A DNA stretch of 64,000 bases from Prolixibacteraceae bacterium (GCA_023229575.1 JALNYZ010000005.1:1-64000), one strand, 5' to 3'; counted from the stretch's first letter, positions 27,361 to 37,462 are shown. Numbers and translations are program-made. The notes: generated by a model from the sequence alone, not told the origin.

Positions 27361-30300
27361 GACACATTCCATCATCTCATTTCTGATCTTCCTTACCGCC
27401 TCATCACTGTTGGTTACATCCATCACTTTGCTGCTCATACCCAGTTTCATCTCCCTGTCGCTTTGATCAATCAGATTTGCCACAGATTTGAGCAGTTGTT
27501 CAATTTTATATTTTGCATTTGAAGTAAGGGAATTAGAGCCCTTTTGCAGTTTGGCTTTTAAACTTACCAGGATCCTGTAGTCTTCAACTCCTTCCCTGAC
27601 AGCCTCCCATCTGCGGGAATTGATGGGTTTGCCGGTACCTTTATATACCAACGGATATTCAAGCATCGTTCTTCCCCACATGTCGTCTCCAAGGTTGTAT
27701 GACCAGTAACCGATTCCGGTGGCGTTCCATCTGAAAGCGGCCAAAGCAGAGATTCTGAACTGGCCAACAATGTTAATGCTCTTGATGTTAGGTCCCATTG
27801 GGCGCGCATAGGAGTAGGAGCAATCGTACGACCACAACAAACTTCCGGGATCATTCCTGACGATATCCATTACCGGACTCTTGTTCGGAAGTTCATTGTA
27901 ACCGACGCACCACACATCAAGGTATGGCTGCATCGCCTTGAACATGGGAGCCTCTCCACCTCCGTCCATATAAACAAGAAGTTCGGGGTCTTTTGCTTTC
28001 AACATTTTGCCAAACAACACCAATTTGTCAATCACCGACCAACCAATACCTCCCGGTTCATCATAGGGATAAAAGGCGAAATGCTTCTTGTCAATTCCCT
28101 TGGATGCCAAATGTGCAGTCAGTTTGTCGAGATAGAGATTTAATTCTGGACTTGACCCTCCCAGGTCTTTCTCTTTTAACACGTCCGGCAATCCTGATAG
28201 CAATAGAAATACGTCATTTCCACTCAGTTCATCCACTATTTTGTCCTGAGCGGTAAAATCAAAATCGGTCCGATTGTCCTTGGATTTGCCCTGAGGTACA
28301 ATGAAAACAGTATTGCCGTGATCCAAAAGATTTCGAATGGTGGATTTGTCATATGAGCCCCAGGCACAAAGTCTGATAGCCCCTTGTGGCGCCATACCGA
28401 AATTCAGAATATCCAGTTCAATATCTGCCCTAACGATAGGAAGCGAAACATTTTGAGGACTTGCCGGTCCGTTTTGTACACCAGCGCCGTTCAATGCACG
28501 AATAATTACCGGAATCTTGTAATGTCCGGCCTTCGTACCGGAGGCGCAGGTAATAGTAATCCAAATCTCTTTTGATGACAGGGATGGAATTGATATTGTT
28601 TGGCTTTCATCCAGTTCGGGCAGCGCATCCCAGGCTGGTTTTCCCAATGCATCCATTGTTGCGACAGAATGCTGCAGATTAAATTTGATTCCGCCGGGTA
28701 TTGAATCTGCCTCGATACGGGTTGTTACGCTGCGCCCGATCAGGTTGAAAAGATTTAGTGAGATGGGTTCATTCTCGCCTGCAACCATTGAACGGGCGAT
28801 TTTGATGCTGTTGGAGGCGACTGCAGGTAAAACATCTTCACGTCCTTTGTTTTCCCATAGATCTCCTTCAAAAGGAATCAAAGTGGTATTTGCCGACAAA
28901 GAAAGGGATGATTCTGCCAATTCTGCAATTTTTAAGGCTTTTAATGTCCTTTTGGTAAATTGATAACTTTTTACTGCTATATCTCCCTGTTCCGGCTGAT
29001 TTCCTGCTAAAGAAATCTCTTGTTGCGGTTGCAACACTGTAAACTGGCGATCGATTGTTTCTGCCTCCTGAAACAGGGCATCAGATAAATCGGGTCTTTG
29101 CAGCTGAGCTTTTGTTCCTGTTTCCCTTAATCTTTTCAAGCAAGATTGAACCAGCGATTTTTCGTTTTGAAAAGGTGTCAGATTGACTGCGCGATCACCG
29201 GATAGAAGAAGTTTTCCGGTTGGTGAAGTCAGGCTCCATTTGAAACGATAGTTGCCGGGTGACTTGCCACTAAACGGCAAAAATATCTGAGAGTGGTGAC
29301 CTGCCAGTTTGGAAGTAACAGATTGGTATTTTCCATCAGGATGGCTGCATGAAGCCTCTATCGAAATCAATTCATTTGTGGTATTTGGATTGAAAACATC
29401 AAAACAGATATCCTCCCCAAGATACAGTTCATTCCAATTGAGATGCATTGGGATCATACTCAATTGGCTTTTGGAAGTCAGGCAGGAGGAGTAATTGCAT
29501 TTTGTTTCACTGCCTCCTGCAGTTGTCCACTGTTTTTTTGCACCAATGGGTGAAGAGCTCCTAAAGCAATAGACCAAACCACTTTCACCACCGGTAAGCA
29601 CCATTTCCAATCCACTGGATTTCTTTGAAATTTCCCCGAATGTCGGAGTTTCATTGATGGTCCGGTGATCAAAATTGTAATCAAAAACGATCCCGCCATG
29701 TTGGTCAAGAGCCTGCAGATGACCATCCTGTGTGCAGAAGATATATTCAAGCCCGCCATCCCTGTTCAAATCGATGAGGGATCCGGAGCCAAGCGTACGT
29801 CCTTGCATGTCGATGTTCCATAGAAGTTCGCCATTTTCGGTAAACCGGTAAATTACGCCGAGTTGTGTGATTAGAAACAGGTCGGCTACTCCATTCTGGT
29901 CGAAATCACCGGCAGAGAGGGTAGAGGCTACAGCACCCTTGACCTGCCGGCTCCACAAGCAGGTGCCTTTGGCTGAAAAACAAAAAGCTTCTCCATTGCC
30001 CGAGGCCGCGAAAATCCTTGGCTGACCATCGGAGGCTACAAAAATCACGGGCGCTGAGTTACCCCAGGTCTGGCAGGTGCCTCCAATATTTTGCTTCCAA
30101 AAGATGGTACCATCCGCGTGAAGTACTGTTAAAATTCCTTTCGTTGAGAGATATACAATTTCCAATCCCTTTTTACCATCCAAATCACCAACTGCTGCAC
30201 TGGAGGGCATCCCTTTGATTGCCGCCTTCCAAACTGGTTTTCCTGATAAGGCTTCGAACGCAAAGATGGAACCTGACTCATCCCCCTGAACAATCGTGGT

Positions 30301-30735
30301 AACGCCATCTTCTTTGAGATCTGCAATAGCCGGAGCTGACCAGGAGCATGGCGCCTTCAATTTGGCCTCCCACAGTACTTTTCCTTTGTTGTTGTGACAC
30401 CTGAGATAACCACCGTTGTCAGCCGTGTAGAGAAGCGTTGGCTGACCTTTTTGCTCCCAAACAGAGGGTGACATCATATAGCGGCCCTTGCTGCGGTATT
30501 TCCATATTTCGTTTCCATTGCCATCCAGTGCAATCAGGTCCTCTCTTCCGGCAACAATTACCTGCGACTCGTCGCCACCGGAAAGATGCGCCAGGACAGG
30601 ACTATTCTCTAAAAATGATTTCACATCGGTTTTCCAAAGCTGGGTCAGATTGACTTTGTTTTGGGCCTGAAGCAGGGCCGAAGAAAAAAAAAGGGTGATC
30701 AGGATGCTGTAGTAAAGATAGTTGCGTGTTTTCAT
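27337..30735 (-). CDS. Secreted PQQ-like beta-propeller / DUF4091 glycosidase-like protein
   Basis: 1132 residues. Signal peptide (YYSILITLFFSSALLQAQ). Residues about 30-400 are outer-membrane-assembly-like PQQ/FG-GAP repeats (GNEIWKYRSKG, GKVLWEAKLKAP, GKPVWKAAIKG, DFDQNGVADLFLI). A middle beta-sandwich region follows. The C-terminal part (about 750-1080) is DUF4091, with FAFYPYDEPGG (an Asp-Glu pair in a TIM-barrel-like active site), LVYMDGGG and WGRTMLEYPLVYKGTGKPI; this domain is related to GH123-like hydrolases. It probably acts on an outside glycan. Last gene of the 27-39 kb sugar cluster; a 407-bp repeat-filled gap separates it from the kinase gene. Confidence 0.78.
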   Translation of the reverse strand: MKTRNYLYYSILITLFFSSALLQAQNKVNLTQLWKTDVKSFLENSPVLAHLSGGDESQVIVAGREDLIALDGNGNEIWKYRSKGRYMMSPSVWEQKGQPTLLYTADNGGYLRCHNNKGKVLWEAKLKAPCSWSAPAIADLKEDGVTTIVQGDESGSIFAFEALSGKPVWKAAIKGMPSSAAVGDLDGKKGLEIVYLSTKGILTVLHADGTIFWKQNIGGTCQTWGNSAPVIFVASDGQPRIFAASGNGEAFCFSAKGTCLWSRQVKGAVASTLSAGDFDQNGVADLFLITQLGVIYRFTENGELLWNIDMQGRTLGSGSLIDLNRDGGLEYIFCTQDGHLQALDQHGGIVFDYNFDHRTINETPTFGEISKKSSGLEMVLTGGESGLVYCFRSSSPIGAKKQWTTAGGSETKCNYSSCLTSKSQLSMIPMHLNWNELYLGEDICFDVFNPNTTNELISIEASCSHPDGKYQSVTSKLAGHHSQIFLPFSGKSPGNYRFKWSLTSPTGKLLLSGDRAVNLTPFQNEKSLVQSCLKRLRETGTKAQLQRPDLSDALFQEAETIDRQFTVLQPQQEISLAGNQPEQGDIAVKSYQFTKRTLKALKIAELAESSLSLSANTTLIPFEGDLWENKGREDVLPAVASNSIKIARSMVAGENEPISLNLFNLIGRSVTTRIEADSIPGGIKFNLQHSVATMDALGKPAWDALPELDESQTISIPSLSSKEIWITITCASGTKAGHYKIPVIIRALNGAGVQNGPASPQNVSLPIVRADIELDILNFGMAPQGAIRLCAWGSYDKSTIRNLLDHGNTVFIVPQGKSKDNRTDFDFTAQDKIVDELSGNDVFLLLSGLPDVLKEKDLGGSSPELNLYLDKLTAHLASKGIDKKHFAFYPYDEPGGIGWSVIDKLVLFGKMLKAKDPELLVYMDGGGEAPMFKAMQPYLDVWCVGYNELPNKSPVMDIVRNDPGSLLWSYDCSYSYARPMGPNIKSINIVGQFRISALAAFRWNATGIGYWSYNLGDDMWGRTMLEYPLVYKGTGKPINSRRWEAVREGVEDYRILVSLKAKLQKGSNSLTSNAKYKIEQLLKSVANLIDQSDREMKLGMSSKVMDVTNSDEAVRKIRNEMMECVRQLQIKD

Positions 30736-31142
30736 AGTTAATTTAATTTGATGTTGAGCTGATGTGATGATTTGCTAATGTGATGATTGGTTGATGTGAT
30801 GATTTGCTAATGTGATGATTGGTTGATGTGATGATTTGCTAATGTGATTATGTGATGATTTGATGATGTGCTAATGTGATGATGTGTTCATTTGAATATA
30901 GCGCATGAATCAATTCTAAATTGTAATTTATAATACTAATACACAATGTGTTAAATTATTTTGCGTATGTGAAATAATATAAGAAACGCTAATAGAATTT
31001 GATGTTCAAACTTTCATCCATATTGTAAGTTCACAAGATGCCTGGACTGAGAATTCCTATTATGAACAAATCAATGAATCAACTAATCAGCACATCATCA
31101 CATCAGCACATCATCACATCAGCACATCATCACATCACCGCA
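30736..31142. repeat. Octamer-based repeat region, two arrays in opposite orientation
   Basis: At about 30755-30893 a 32-bp unit built from TGATGTGA/TGATTTGC words is repeated about 2.5 times and then decays. At 31086-31142 a 16-bp unit CACATCATCACATCAG is repeated about three times in inverse orientation. The two arrays could pair over about 200 nt. The kinase stop TGA (31143-31145) abuts the second array. 30896-31085 contains nothing recognisable. Confidence 0.8.
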
Positions 31143-32534
31143 TCAGCAAACAGTTATGCCATAAGCATCTGCTCCGTCCGAGCTGCCTTCGAAAAGATAA
31201 GGGTCGCCAAATCCGGCATTTTTGTACAAAGCAAATAGCTCTTCGATAATTGGCTTTGCCGATTTTTCTGCCAGGATGGCAACAGTACCTCCTGCGCCTC
31301 CGCCCGTCGTTTTTGCGCCATAGATCCCTTTTTCAACTCCTGAAGTCCTGCACATCCCGACCAGAAAATCAGTCGCTTCCGAACCAAGTCCACATTCGGA
31401 GTAGGCGTTGTGAGATTGATACATCATCTCGCCCATAAGTGCAAAGGAACGTTTGGAGTAGGAAAGGGAGGCTCCGCGTGATAGTTCCGAAAATAGTTGT
31501 ACACGTTGATTCTCCTCCACAGCATAACTTGTATTTGCCCTGACATGATAGGTTACGCCTTTCTTCAAGGGAGAGAACGGATCGGCATGAAATTGATGGT
31601 CGGATAGGAAAGAGTTCATATCCAGTTGCAATGGCAGGCTATTTTCATATTTATCGTGAAATTGCGAGCGTCTCAGATTGGCCAGGTACCCTTTCCAGAT
31701 AGGATCAGTATAACGTTCAATTTCGCTTTCAATCTCTTTTGTAACCTCTATTTTCTCCAGGTCACAAATAATTTTATATCCCATGAAAGCAGCGGCCCTG
31801 GCAGCTTCGTATTCAATCCCTGATACCTGATGGCTAACTCCTGAGTCGATTCCCCAGATCTGCAGCTCTTCCGGTAATCGTATCAGTGGTTCGGGTAGAC
31901 AAGGCTGGCAAACCAGCGGCAATACATATCCTTCTTTTCCTGCAACGACCGCAATCTGGTCCATAATGCCGCAGCCCGAATCTGCTATTACATTCTCGAC
32001 CCATTGGCAGGACAGGGCAAGTTCTGTTCCGTGAAGATCGATTCCATAAGCTGCTGCCGAGGCTTTCATGACTGAAACTTCGATGGCTGCGGAGGAGCTT
32101 ACTCCCCTGTTTAACGGGACAGTTGACTCCATATAGAGCCGAATTCCGCTATTCACCTTACCAGGATATTTCTTCTTTAGATAGAAAAGATTGCCCAGGA
32201 CATAGGCTGTCCAGCGCACATTGGCCGATCGGTTTACCAGCTCTTTGATGGCCTTTTCATCCGCCATTTCAGCCCATTTAACTTCCAAAACCCCCTGCCA
32301 TCCTGCCTCTGAAACCGTTTTGTTGCTTAGTTCTATGACCTGGTCGGAGCGAAGCTGAGCTGCTGCAAAGGTTGCCTCTCTAATGGTTGATTCAAAAACA
32401 AGACCTCCGGTATAATCATCGTTTCCGCCCATCAGGTCCAATCGTCCCGGAGCGCGGGAAATATAAACCGGTCCGGAAGGTGAAAAGAAGGTACTGCTCT
32501 TTTTGAAATCAATTATTTTGTTGACAAAATCCAT
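31143..32534 (-). CDS. GHMP sugar kinase resembling the kinase domain of plant L-arabinokinase
   Basis: 463 residues. N-terminal SRAPGRLDLMGGNDDYTGG aligns with galactokinase motif 1, but has GG-DY where galactokinases have GEH-DY, as remembered for ARA1-type arabinokinases (RAPGRLDVMGG). ATP motif VPLNRGVSSSAAIEVSVM and motif 3 KTTGGGAGGTVAIL are intact. The blocks CGIMDQI, LPLVCQP, IWGIDSGVSHQVSG and MYQSHNAYSECGLGSEATD also resemble ARA1 more than GalK. Likely makes a sugar 1-phosphate; the sugar is not certain. It lies 11 bp behind the DegT gene. Its stop codon abuts a tandem repeat. Confidence 0.8.
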   Translation of the reverse strand: MDFVNKIIDFKKSSTFFSPSGPVYISRAPGRLDLMGGNDDYTGGLVFESTIREATFAAAQLRSDQVIELSNKTVSEAGWQGVLEVKWAEMADEKAIKELVNRSANVRWTAYVLGNLFYLKKKYPGKVNSGIRLYMESTVPLNRGVSSSAAIEVSVMKASAAAYGIDLHGTELALSCQWVENVIADSGCGIMDQIAVVAGKEGYVLPLVCQPCLPEPLIRLPEELQIWGIDSGVSHQVSGIEYEAARAAAFMGYKIICDLEKIEVTKEIESEIERYTDPIWKGYLANLRRSQFHDKYENSLPLQLDMNSFLSDHQFHADPFSPLKKGVTYHVRANTSYAVEENQRVQLFSELSRGASLSYSKRSFALMGEMMYQSHNAYSECGLGSEATDFLVGMCRTSGVEKGIYGAKTTGGGAGGTVAILAEKSAKPIIEELFALYKNAGFGDPYLFEGSSDGADAYGITVC

Positions 32535-32545
32535 GGTTGTCTGTT

Positions 32546-33736
32546 TTAGGAGCGAACCTCCTTGATGCTTTTGACTAAATATTCCAGCGCTTCCATTGTC
32601 TGCCTGGGATTGATAGGAAGTGTTATCAGTTGATCGCCAAGTTTCTCTGCATTGGGAAACGCTCCTTTTTTAAATCCTCTGTTTTTGAATGCGGTCGAAT
32701 AATGAAGCGGAATATAATGGAATCCAACTTTGATTCCATATTTGTGAAGCAAATCATAAATAAGGTCTTCTTTCGTCATGCCAAACTCTTTCGGATCGAC
32801 CATCACCGGATAAAGATGGAACACATGTTTGTTATGCGGCAGGACTGTTGGCAAAGTCAATCCGGGTACCTCTTTCAGATGTTCTGTCATAAAAGCAGCA
32901 TTGTCGATCCGGCGTTGGTTAAGCATGTCAACCTTCTTGAGCTGTTCAATTCCAACAGCGGCTTGAATATCCGTCATTCTGAAATTGTATCCGCAATCGT
33001 CAAAATCCTGCCACCAGAATTTTTTACCTACCGGGAATTGCCCTTCATCCAGTTTGCAATATTTGGTACTGTTTCCATGAACCCTAGTACAGTGAGACCG
33101 ATAAAGGGAGATTCGTTCGTAGATCCCTTTATCATTGGTCAAAATGATTCCACCTTCGCCCAAAGTCGAAATATTTTTCTGTTCGTGGAAGCTGAAACAT
33201 CCGGTGGCTCCGATGGTACCTACTTTTCGGCCTTTGTATTCGGCGCCAATGGCATGTGCTGCATCTTCGACTACCACGAACTTGTGTTTCGACGATAGTG
33301 CCATGATCTCATCCATCTCGCAGGGCTGGCCATACAGGTGAACAGGAAGAACAGCTTTTGTATTCGGGGTGAGTTTATCCTCCAGTTGGTTGGCATCCAA
33401 ATTGTAAGTGACGGGGTCGATATCGACGAAATCGACATCTGCGCCAAGTGTCGCAGGCGCCGCTGCCGTAGCGATCCAGGTAACCGGAGAGGTAAGAACA
33501 CGGTCGCCGGGTTTGATGCCGATTCCGATCATGGAGAGGAACAGTGCTGTGGTACCATTGCTGCATACCCTGGCATATTTTGCACCTGAATATTCGGCAT
33601 ACATTTTTTCGAAGGCGATGCACTCATCCCCGCTGGTGGGTGCATTGTTTCGCAATACTTTCAATACTGCCTCTTCTTCTTCTTTTCCGTATTGGGTACC
33701 AAACTTAATTTCCAGATCAAATTTTATGCTGCTCAT
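32546..33736 (-). CDS. DegT/DnrJ/EryC1/StrS family sugar aminotransferase
   Basis: PLP enzyme of about 396 residues. The PLP lysine is in FSFHEQKNISTLGEGG, preceded by VVEDAAHAIGAEYKG (Asp contacting the pyridine nitrogen) and CSNGTTALFLSM. Such enzymes transaminate keto-sugars, commonly nucleotide-linked, or inososes. The ATG at 33736 is chosen over one 15 bp upstream, because a GAGGAG sequence lies about 10 nt upstream; the start falls just after the stop of the RmlD-like gene (33738). Central member of the sugar cluster. Confidence 0.9.
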   Translation of the reverse strand: MSSIKFDLEIKFGTQYGKEEEEAVLKVLRNNAPTSGDECIAFEKMYAEYSGAKYARVCSNGTTALFLSMIGIGIKPGDRVLTSPVTWIATAAAPATLGADVDFVDIDPVTYNLDANQLEDKLTPNTKAVLPVHLYGQPCEMDEIMALSSKHKFVVVEDAAHAIGAEYKGRKVGTIGATGCFSFHEQKNISTLGEGGIILTNDKGIYERISLYRSHCTRVHGNSTKYCKLDEGQFPVGKKFWWQDFDDCGYNFRMTDIQAAVGIEQLKKVDMLNQRRIDNAAFMTEHLKEVPGLTLPTVLPHNKHVFHLYPVMVDPKEFGMTKEDLIYDLLHKYGIKVGFHYIPLHYSTAFKNRGFKKGAFPNAEKLGDQLITLPINPRQTMEALEYLVKSIKEVRS

Positions 33737-33737
33737 C

Positions 33738-34634
33738 TTAAATCTCCTCAATTTTAAAATTTAAAGTTAAATTCAAGCCTACATCCAGGGTAAGCATTGG
33801 AGTTTGCAGAATGCTTTTGGCAAGTCCATTTTCCATCGAAGCATCGTTGGGTCTGGGTGCGCGGCCAGCGAGGGCATTTGAGTTTGTTCCTTCAACAAGG
33901 CTTGCATCGTACCCAAGCATTTCCGCAATATGTATGGCCATTTTGTAACGGTTGATCCTCGTATTCCCTGAAAGGTGGATAATACCACCAAAGTCACTCC
34001 CTGCTAATTCCGTTAGTGCGGCTCCGAGTGTTACCACATCAATGGGAGTCCGAATCTCATTTTCTGGAAATTTAACCGTTTCGCCCCTTTTTAGTTTTTC
34101 GATGATTTCAGCCAAAAAGGAGTTGCCTTTTCCCATAACAGGCAATCCCATGACCAACGATAAACGGGCAACGATGTTTTTTGAAGATGCTTCAAGGACA
34201 ATTCTTTCTGCTTCAATTTTTGTCTTTGCATAATGGTTAACTGCGAAAGGAGTGTCGGTCTCAGAATAGTGGCCTTTTATTCCATCAAAGACCGTATCTG
34301 TTGAACAGACAATCATCTTAATGCCCATCGTTTTACATTGTTCGGCTATAATTTCGGTGATGCCCACATTAACTTTCCATGCCAGCTCTTTGTTGTTCTC
34401 ACAAACATCAATATTGGCCATTGCGGCAGTATGGATCACCACATCGGGGCGAATCCGTTGAAAGAGTGTTGCCACCTTTTCCTGGTCCATCAAATCCAAC
34501 TGGTGCCCATGCACATTGACAGGCAATCCTGTTGCTTCCGTAATATCTACACCATGCACTTCCCATGTTTTCTTAGCCTGTGCCACAATGCTACCTGCCA
34601 CAAATCCATTCAGGCCGGTGATTAATAATCTCAT
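33738..34634 (-). CDS. RmlD-like NAD(P)-dependent sugar reductase/epimerase
   Basis: 298-residue extended SDR. Rossmann motif LLITGLNGFVAG at the N-terminus, then DVVIHTAAMANID, catalytic region CSTDTVFDG and the Tyr/Lys pair in HYAKTKIEAE. The architecture is that of dTDP-4-dehydrorhamnose reductase, but no rmlABC genes are adjacent. The partner genes (phosphohexomutase, DegT, GHMP kinase) make reduction of a keto-sugar in a dedicated pathway likely. Confidence 0.82.
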   Translation of the reverse strand: MRLLITGLNGFVAGSIVAQAKKTWEVHGVDITEATGLPVNVHGHQLDLMDQEKVATLFQRIRPDVVIHTAAMANIDVCENNKELAWKVNVGITEIIAEQCKTMGIKMIVCSTDTVFDGIKGHYSETDTPFAVNHYAKTKIEAERIVLEASSKNIVARLSLVMGLPVMGKGNSFLAEIIEKLKRGETVKFPENEIRTPIDVVTLGAALTELAGSDFGGIIHLSGNTRINRYKMAIHIAEMLGYDASLVEGTNSNALAGRAPRPNDASMENGLAKSILQTPMLTLDVGLNLTLNFKIEEI

Positions 34635-34669
34635 ATCTATTTAATTTGTATTTTACTATTAAACTCTCA

Positions 34670-36175
34670 TCACTCAACTTCCACTCCGCCAAATTCATTG
34701 GCAAGCAGTTGAATGATCGCTGATTTTATTTTTTTTCCACACGATGAACCGCTGCTTGAGATATAACTCCTGATGATCCCTTTCTCATTCGTAGCGGTCC
34801 GAACGTAAGCCGAATACCACTCTTTTTCAAGTGTGATTACTCCATTTATCTTGTGAACACCTTTGTAGACCACGGTTCCTTCCAACTCAATTCCATCCTC
34901 TGATTGTGTTGCCAATTCCGCTTTATGCGCATTAAAATATTGAATGATGGCTTGCAAGGCCGTGTCCCTGACTCGATCTTCCGGAAAGTAATAGTTGAAT
35001 TCCCCGGAGGTATAGATTTGATCCTGCATGGAGCGAACCTGGTGCAGTATCTCATTTTGATTGTGGATCGCCTTCAGAAAGAGCAGGATCGTATAGAGTG
35101 AATTTTCACCAGAAACCTGCAAATCACCAATAGGAAGTTTGTGGTAAAAATGGCCGGATTCTTCTGCACCTGCCATCGCCCCTATCTCTTTCATGTGCCC
35201 TTTGATCTGTGAATGTCCGTTACGGAAGAGAAGAGGCTCGGCATTGAGTTCGGCCCACTTGGCCAACGCCAATGGGTTTACCTTTGGATCGTACAATATT
35301 TTGTATCTGTCTGCACAGGGCTCTTTTTCGAGAATAGACTTCAGGATTGGGATCATGACAAATCCGGCGCTGAAAATCCCTTTTTGGTCACCAAACACGA
35401 TCCTGTCGCCATCGCCATCTATGCCCAAAACAAGGTCTGCATTTTTTTGAACAGCCAACTGAATAGCCGGATCCATTTTGTTCTGACTTGTCGGATTAGG
35501 CGATCCGGTTGGAAATTCACCGTTAGGGGTCAGTCTTATCGGGGAAACTTCAACTCCGCATCGTGTCAGTGCCCGGTAGAGTTCAGGGCCAGCAGATCCA
35601 TTGAATGTATCCAGCACTACCTTCATTCCCCTGAAACTCTTAGGCTCAACCCCAGCCAGTTCCGTTGTGTAACGGATGTACTCTTCAGCGGGATTCCCGA
35701 TAATACGAAGTGAACCGCCTTCTCTATATTTCTGAACGTAGGAGTTGTCATGGTAGAGCTCTTTTACTTTTGTAAGTCCCCCCATCGGACCACAATCATA
35801 TCCGATGGCCACGACTCCGGGAACAGTATATTTAATACCGATATATTGTCTGGGATTGTGTGAGGCCGTAATGGAAAGTCCCATCGTATTGGGATGATTT
35901 CCTGCCGTCTGCATGGCGATAAAGTAGGAGAGGGGAGTGCTGATGGGATCAAAACAGGCAATCACCCGAAACCCTGCTTTAACAGCTGCTTCAATTCCAA
36001 TTTCCAGCACCCGGGCACATCCCAGTCGGGCATCACGTGCAAAAACAAGGGTGTCCACTTCTATTAAGCGGGCATAGCCAAAAGTGGCCTCAAAAAGCCT
36101 AAGCACCTCACTGTCACCAAAATCACTGACTTCCCAGCGTGCATCGTAAGTTTTTATCGGGTCTTTCTTTTTCAT
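34670..36175 (-). CDS. Phosphohexomutase (phosphomannomutase/phosphoglucomutase family)
   Basis: About 501 residues of the alpha-D-phosphohexomutase family: phosphoserine loop ITASHNPRQYIG, metal loop GIDGDGDRIVFG, sugar-binding EESGHFYHK and a C-terminal phosphate-binding region with RTATNEKG. It interconverts sugar 6- and 1-phosphates. The longest frame starts at 36184 inside the (CATAACT)12 array; the ATG at 36175 (MKKKDPIKTYD) is preferred. Confidence 0.88.
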   Translation of the reverse strand: MKKKDPIKTYDARWEVSDFGDSEVLRLFEATFGYARLIEVDTLVFARDARLGCARVLEIGIEAAVKAGFRVIACFDPISTPLSYFIAMQTAGNHPNTMGLSITASHNPRQYIGIKYTVPGVVAIGYDCGPMGGLTKVKELYHDNSYVQKYREGGSLRIIGNPAEEYIRYTTELAGVEPKSFRGMKVVLDTFNGSAGPELYRALTRCGVEVSPIRLTPNGEFPTGSPNPTSQNKMDPAIQLAVQKNADLVLGIDGDGDRIVFGDQKGIFSAGFVMIPILKSILEKEPCADRYKILYDPKVNPLALAKWAELNAEPLLFRNGHSQIKGHMKEIGAMAGAEESGHFYHKLPIGDLQVSGENSLYTILLFLKAIHNQNEILHQVRSMQDQIYTSGEFNYYFPEDRVRDTALQAIIQYFNAHKAELATQSEDGIELEGTVVYKGVHKINGVITLEKEWYSAYVRTATNEKGIIRSYISSSGSSCGKKIKSAIIQLLANEFGGVEVE

Positions 36176-36181
36176 AAATCT

Positions 36182-36265
36182 CATAACTCATAACTCATAA
36201 CTCATAACTCATAACTCATAACTCATAACTCATAACTCATAACTCATAACTCATAACTCATAACT
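36182..36265. repeat. Perfect heptamer array (CATAACT)12
   Basis: Twelve exact copies. The MFS transporter stop codon (TAG, 36264-36266) overlaps the last copy and the phosphohexomutase start lies 7 bp beyond the other end, so the whole intergenic space is the array. Same unit as at 7428-7490 and 12291-12356. Confidence 0.97.
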
Positions 36266-37460
36266 ATCCTCCTGCCATCTTCCTCCTAAGCAACGGTTCT
36301 CTCGTAAAGTAGAATGCGTAAATGGTTACCATCACAAAACAAAAGAGTGGAATAATATAGGAAATCTGAACGCCATGTGCATCGGCGATCATTCCTTGAA
36401 TTGGAGGAAAGATAGATCCACCAATAATGGCAAAATTCAGCAGCGCTGAACCTTTTCCTGTAAATGATCCTATATCTTCTATGGCCAGACTGAAAATTGT
36501 CGGAAACATGATGGAAAGGAAAAGTCCGAGTCCGGCCAGAATGAATTCGTTGTAGCCGGTATTGAAAGCGATGGCAAGCAGATAGAGCAGTATCATGCCA
36601 AGACCAAAAAAGCCAACCAGTTTGTGCGCTTTGACGTATTTTAGTGCAACAACAGCCAAAATGCCCATCACCGCTGTAAAAATGTAATAGAGGGTAAGGT
36701 AACTGGCAGCCTTCTGATCCGTAAATCCGAGGACTGTTTTCAAGTAGGGAATGAAAAATCCGCAGGTCGATGCTTCTGCCCCCATGTAAAAGAACATGGC
36801 GAAAACACCAAAGAAAAGGTGCCTGTGAGAATATCCTTCGCTCATGATTCCCTTGAGGGTGAATTTCTCATCCTCCTCAGGTTTCATGGAGGGCAGTTTC
36901 GACAAAAACATCAGGAGGGCAATCATCAGCAAGGTTGCAGCAAGCAAGAGATAGGGGAAATGATAGCGAATCTCTCCAATCTGATTGTATATTAATGAAG
37001 TCGCAACAGCAGGAGTTACAGCGTATCCAACTCTGGAAAATACCTGGACGAAATTGATTCGCTGGTGGGCACCTTCCGGATCCCCAAGCATTGAAGCAAA
37101 CGGATTCGCCGCCACGTTGATAATGGTTAAGCCGGTAGATATGACAAAAATAGCTGCGAGAACCAAAGGATAAGAGTCGAAAATTTTTGCGGGGAAGAAT
37201 AGCGCACACCCAACAGCACAGGTAACCACTGCTGTCAGCAGGCTGATTTTGTATCCATACCGATGGATCATCCAGGCAATGGGAATTGGGAAAATGATGT
37301 AGGTCAGGTAAAAGGTAAACTGAATCATGGTCGCCTGGGTATAATTCAGCCTGAAATGGGTGATCAGGGAGGGCAGCAGAATGTCGTTCATGCAAAAGAG
37401 TGATCCTACCATGAAAAACATCAGGGAGAGCAATAGCAACGGTTTGTATTGATGCTTCAT
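36264..37460 (-). CDS. MFS transporter, FucP-like sugar permease
   Basis: 398 residues with about 12 hydrophobic spans. N-terminal FFMVGSLFCMNDILLPSLI and the central patterns ATMIQFTFYLTYIIFPIP, NVAANPFASMLGDPEGAHQRINFVQ and IGGSIFPPIQGMIAD are those of the fucose/glucose/galactose permease branch (proton symport). It presumably imports the sugar handled by the next genes. It starts 2 bp after the stop of the secreted hydrolase-like gene. Confidence 0.88.
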   Translation of the reverse strand: MKHQYKPLLLLSLMFFMVGSLFCMNDILLPSLITHFRLNYTQATMIQFTFYLTYIIFPIPIAWMIHRYGYKISLLTAVVTCAVGCALFFPAKIFDSYPLVLAAIFVISTGLTIINVAANPFASMLGDPEGAHQRINFVQVFSRVGYAVTPAVATSLIYNQIGEIRYHFPYLLLAATLLMIALLMFLSKLPSMKPEEDEKFTLKGIMSEGYSHRHLFFGVFAMFFYMGAEASTCGFFIPYLKTVLGFTDQKAASYLTLYYIFTAVMGILAVVALKYVKAHKLVGFFGLGMILLYLLAIAFNTGYNEFILAGLGLFLSIMFPTIFSLAIEDIGSFTGKGSALLNFAIIGGSIFPPIQGMIADAHGVQISYIIPLFCFVMVTIYAFYFTREPLLRRKMAGG

Positions 37461-37462
37461 TT

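Noticed and set aside
36182..36265. CRISPR array
   Set aside because: The repeats are contiguous 7-mers without spacers, and no cas genes are present.
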